45,294 nucleotides of DNA from CAZQKE01 sp964593865 (lineage in GTDB: Bacteria; Chloroflexota; Anaerolineae; JAAYZQ01), in the NCBI GenBank assembly GCA_964593865.1, contig CAZQKE010000107.1, forward strand, positions 1 to 45,294, written 5' to 3'. The notes under the pieces were generated by a model, which saw only the letters and a list, made by a program, of their open reading frames with translations, was not told the DNA's origin and did not search any database. Both the position numbers and the translations under genes were made by a program. How positions within the stretch are numbered: position 1 is the stretch's first letter; every line of letters begins with the position of its first letter. Of the stretch, positions 44,160 to 45,294 are shown piece by piece.

Positions 44160-44804
44160 ATGGACCGATTACTGATCGCCACCAACAACCGGGGCAAAGT
44201 GCGCGAGTACCGAGAACTTTTGGCCGATCTGCCGTTTGAGATCACCTTCCCGGCCCAGGAAGGATTGACCTTGACGGTAGAAGAGACGGGCCGAACCTTT
44301 GCCGAAAACGCCCGTCTCAAGGCGGTGGCCTTTGCCCGTGCTTCCGGCCTGCTTACACTGGCCGACGATTCCGGCCTGGAGGTGGATGCCCTGGGCGGCG
44401 CGCCCGGCATCTACTCGGCCCGCTACGCAGGTCCCCGGGCAAGCGATGCCGACCGCATCTGCAAACTCCTCAACGCCCTGGCCGACACACCGCCAGGCCG
44501 CCGCACGGCCCGATTCCGTTGCGTCATCGCCCTGGCCCGGCCCGATGGGACCGTCCATACCGTCGCCGGAACCTGCGAAGGGGAGATCGGCTTTGCCCCC
44601 CGTGGGGAACACGGTTTTGGTTACGACCCGATCTTTCTCGTTGCCGGATACAAAGGCCGGACGATGGCCGAGCTCCCCCCGGAAGAAAAGAACCGCATCA
44701 GCCACCGAGCAAAGGCCGTCGCCGCGGCCCGGCCCCTCTTGCTGGCATGGGCCGGTGACCGGGAACAATTGCGGAACCGGGGGAACGCCGTATCTTCACT
44801 TTGA
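44160..44804 (+). CDS. rdgB: Non-canonical purine NTP pyrophosphatase (RdgB/HAM1)
   Basis: 214 aa from the ATG at 44160 with GAGGAG upstream. Family motifs: LLIATNNRGKVREYRELL at the N-terminus, the catalytic LADDSGLEVDALGGAPGIYS (about 65-85) with the SARYAG loop, and GFGYDPIFLV near 150, followed by NRISHRAKA. It hydrolyses ITP, dITP and XTP to the monophosphates plus pyrophosphate, keeping deaminated purines out of DNA and RNA. Homodimeric, Mg-dependent in the family. Its stop codon is part of the -35 hexamer of the next promoter. Confidence 0.96.
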   Translation: MDRLLIATNNRGKVREYRELLADLPFEITFPAQEGLTLTVEETGRTFAENARLKAVAFARASGLLTLADDSGLEVDALGGAPGIYSARYAGPRASDADRICKLLNALADTPPGRRTARFRCVIALARPDGTVHTVAGTCEGEIGFAPRGEHGFGYDPIFLVAGYKGRTMAELPPEEKNRISHRAKAVAAARPLLLAWAGDREQLRNRGNAVSSL

Positions 44805-44829
44805 CAAGGCACGGAAACGGTGTTATGAT
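44801..44829 (+). promoter_or_regulatory. Promoter overlapping the rdgB stop codon
   Basis: TTGACA (44801-44806, its TGA being the rdgB stop), 17 bases, TATGAT (44824-44829). Transcription would start near 44836, just before the small membrane gene. Confidence 0.75.
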
Positions 44830-44849
44830 TCGCAGGCCAAAGATACCGG

Positions 44850-45101
44850 ATGAAAAGACACCGAATGAAACGACAACGCCTGACATTCCAACTAACCTAT
44901 CGGCAGCACCTGACCCTGGCCGTGATCTTGGTCTTTTTGCTGGCCGTCTCTTTGCTCTATTGCCTGGGGTTCGCCAGCCTGGCCTTGCACCGGGCTTGGG
45001 ATGCCAACGCCTTGCCCGGCAATGGAAACGCCTCGCCGGTCAACGGGCTGGATGTCCCTTTTGCGCCGTTCCCCCAGGCGACGGAATCCCGGCTGCCGTG
45101 A
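44850..45101 (+). CDS. Small single-pass membrane protein, 83 aa
   Basis: MKRHRMKRQRLTFQLTYRQH, a basic cytoplasmic start, is followed by one hydrophobic helix (about 22-48) and a short outer tail rich in Asn, Pro and Gly. The ATG at 44850 or the in-frame ATG at 44865 could be used; neither has a good Shine-Dalgarno sequence. No family recognised. It lies 20 bases behind a consensus promoter and 43 bases before the aminopeptidase gene. Confidence 0.6.
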   Translation: MKRHRMKRQRLTFQLTYRQHLTLAVILVFLLAVSLLYCLGFASLALHRAWDANALPGNGNASPVNGLDVPFAPFPQATESRLP

Positions 45102-45144
45102 TGGGACGGAACACCCAGGCGCGCCGAACAGAAAGGTACAAACA

Positions 45145-45294
45145 GTGGAAATCGTTCCAACGCTGAAACGTCTTTCAGAGGCCCAGGGCGTCTCCGGCTA
45201 TGAGCAACAGGTCCGCGAGATCGTCACCGAGATTTTCGGACACCATGCCGACCGGGTGCGCACCGATGCCCTGGGCAACGTCATCGCCCTGAAA
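45145..45294 (+). CDS. M42-type aminopeptidase, N-terminal 50 residues only
   Basis: The GTG at 45145 follows AAAGG. The visible part reads VEIVPTLKRLSEAQGVSGYE, then QQVREIVTEIFGHHADRV and TDALGNVIALK. The 'LSEAxGVSGyE..VR..V...' opening and 'TDxLGNvIA' match the start of M42 (glutamyl aminopeptidase/endoglucanase) enzymes, two-zinc TET aminopeptidases; the related M20/M18 families are an alternative. The catalytic metal ligands lie beyond the window edge. Confidence 0.7.
   Translation, partial: MEIVPTLKRLSEAQGVSGYEQQVREIVTEIFGHHADRVRTDALGNVIALK

Overview
The window is a high-GC bacterial chromosome segment with dense, short-spaced operons. It most likely comes from the phylum Chloroflexota (Anaerolineae/Caldilineae-like). 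This is an inference from gene style rather than from a marker gene: GAF-rich sensory proteins, Thr/Pro-rich extracellular linkers, a TMEM260-like DUF2723 membrane protein, homodimeric pyruvate:ferredoxin oxidoreductase alongside beta-oxidation/ETF genes, and abundant palindromic interspersed repeats. No rRNA, tRNA, CRISPR array, transposase or phage gene was seen. Many promoters follow one pattern, TTGACA-like, exactly 17 bp, TATAMT-like, which makes transcription units unusually readable.

Layout. 1-2.5 kb (-): a DUF2723 membrane protein running off the left edge, an unknown membrane protein and a small zinc ribbon. 2.6-10.6 kb (-): a fatty/branched acyl-CoA oxidation operon (thiolase, unknown 86-aa protein, 3-hydroxyacyl-CoA dehydrogenase, enoyl-CoA hydratase, two acyl-CoA dehydrogenases, EtfB, EtfA), preceded by repeats and a TetR repressor whose perfect sigma-70 promoter is overlapped by two tandem operators. 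12.0-16.9 kb (+): small unknown protein, OmpR/BaeS-type two-component pair, PrsW-like intramembrane protease, lipoprotein and MoaD-like protein. 16.9-22.2 kb (-): membrane-anchored gluzincin peptidase, ArfB and RqcH (two translation-rescue factors side by side), and a polysaccharide deacetylase. 22.3-26.1 kb (+): pyruvate:ferredoxin oxidoreductase behind a strong promoter and a leader containing an intrinsic terminator.

26.4-40.3 kb (-) is the remarkable part: one six-gene operon from a single consensus promoter. In transcription order it encodes (1) an S1-S1-REC-GAF-histidine kinase, (2) a REC protein with about eight GAF domains and no output domain, (3) a stand-alone alanyl-tRNA-synthetase catalytic-core paralogue, (4) a triple-GAF histidine kinase, (5) a short single-REC protein, and (6) REC, two TIR/nucleoside-deoxyribosyltransferase-like domains, an effector-associated-like domain and a trypsin-like protease. 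A 16-bp-stem intrinsic terminator lies just upstream of the first start codon, whose product carries RNA-binding S1 domains. I read this as a candidate undescribed phosphorelay-controlled stress or conflict system with a protease/nucleotide-processing effector. The individual domains are recognisable; the combination and its function are inference.

40.3-45.3 kb: an inverted copy of the composite repeat seen at 10.9 kb, a TgpA-like transglutaminase membrane protein (+), convergent bactofilin and DUF4446 genes (-), rdgB (+), a small membrane protein (+) and the 5' end of an M42-type aminopeptidase (+) at the right edge.
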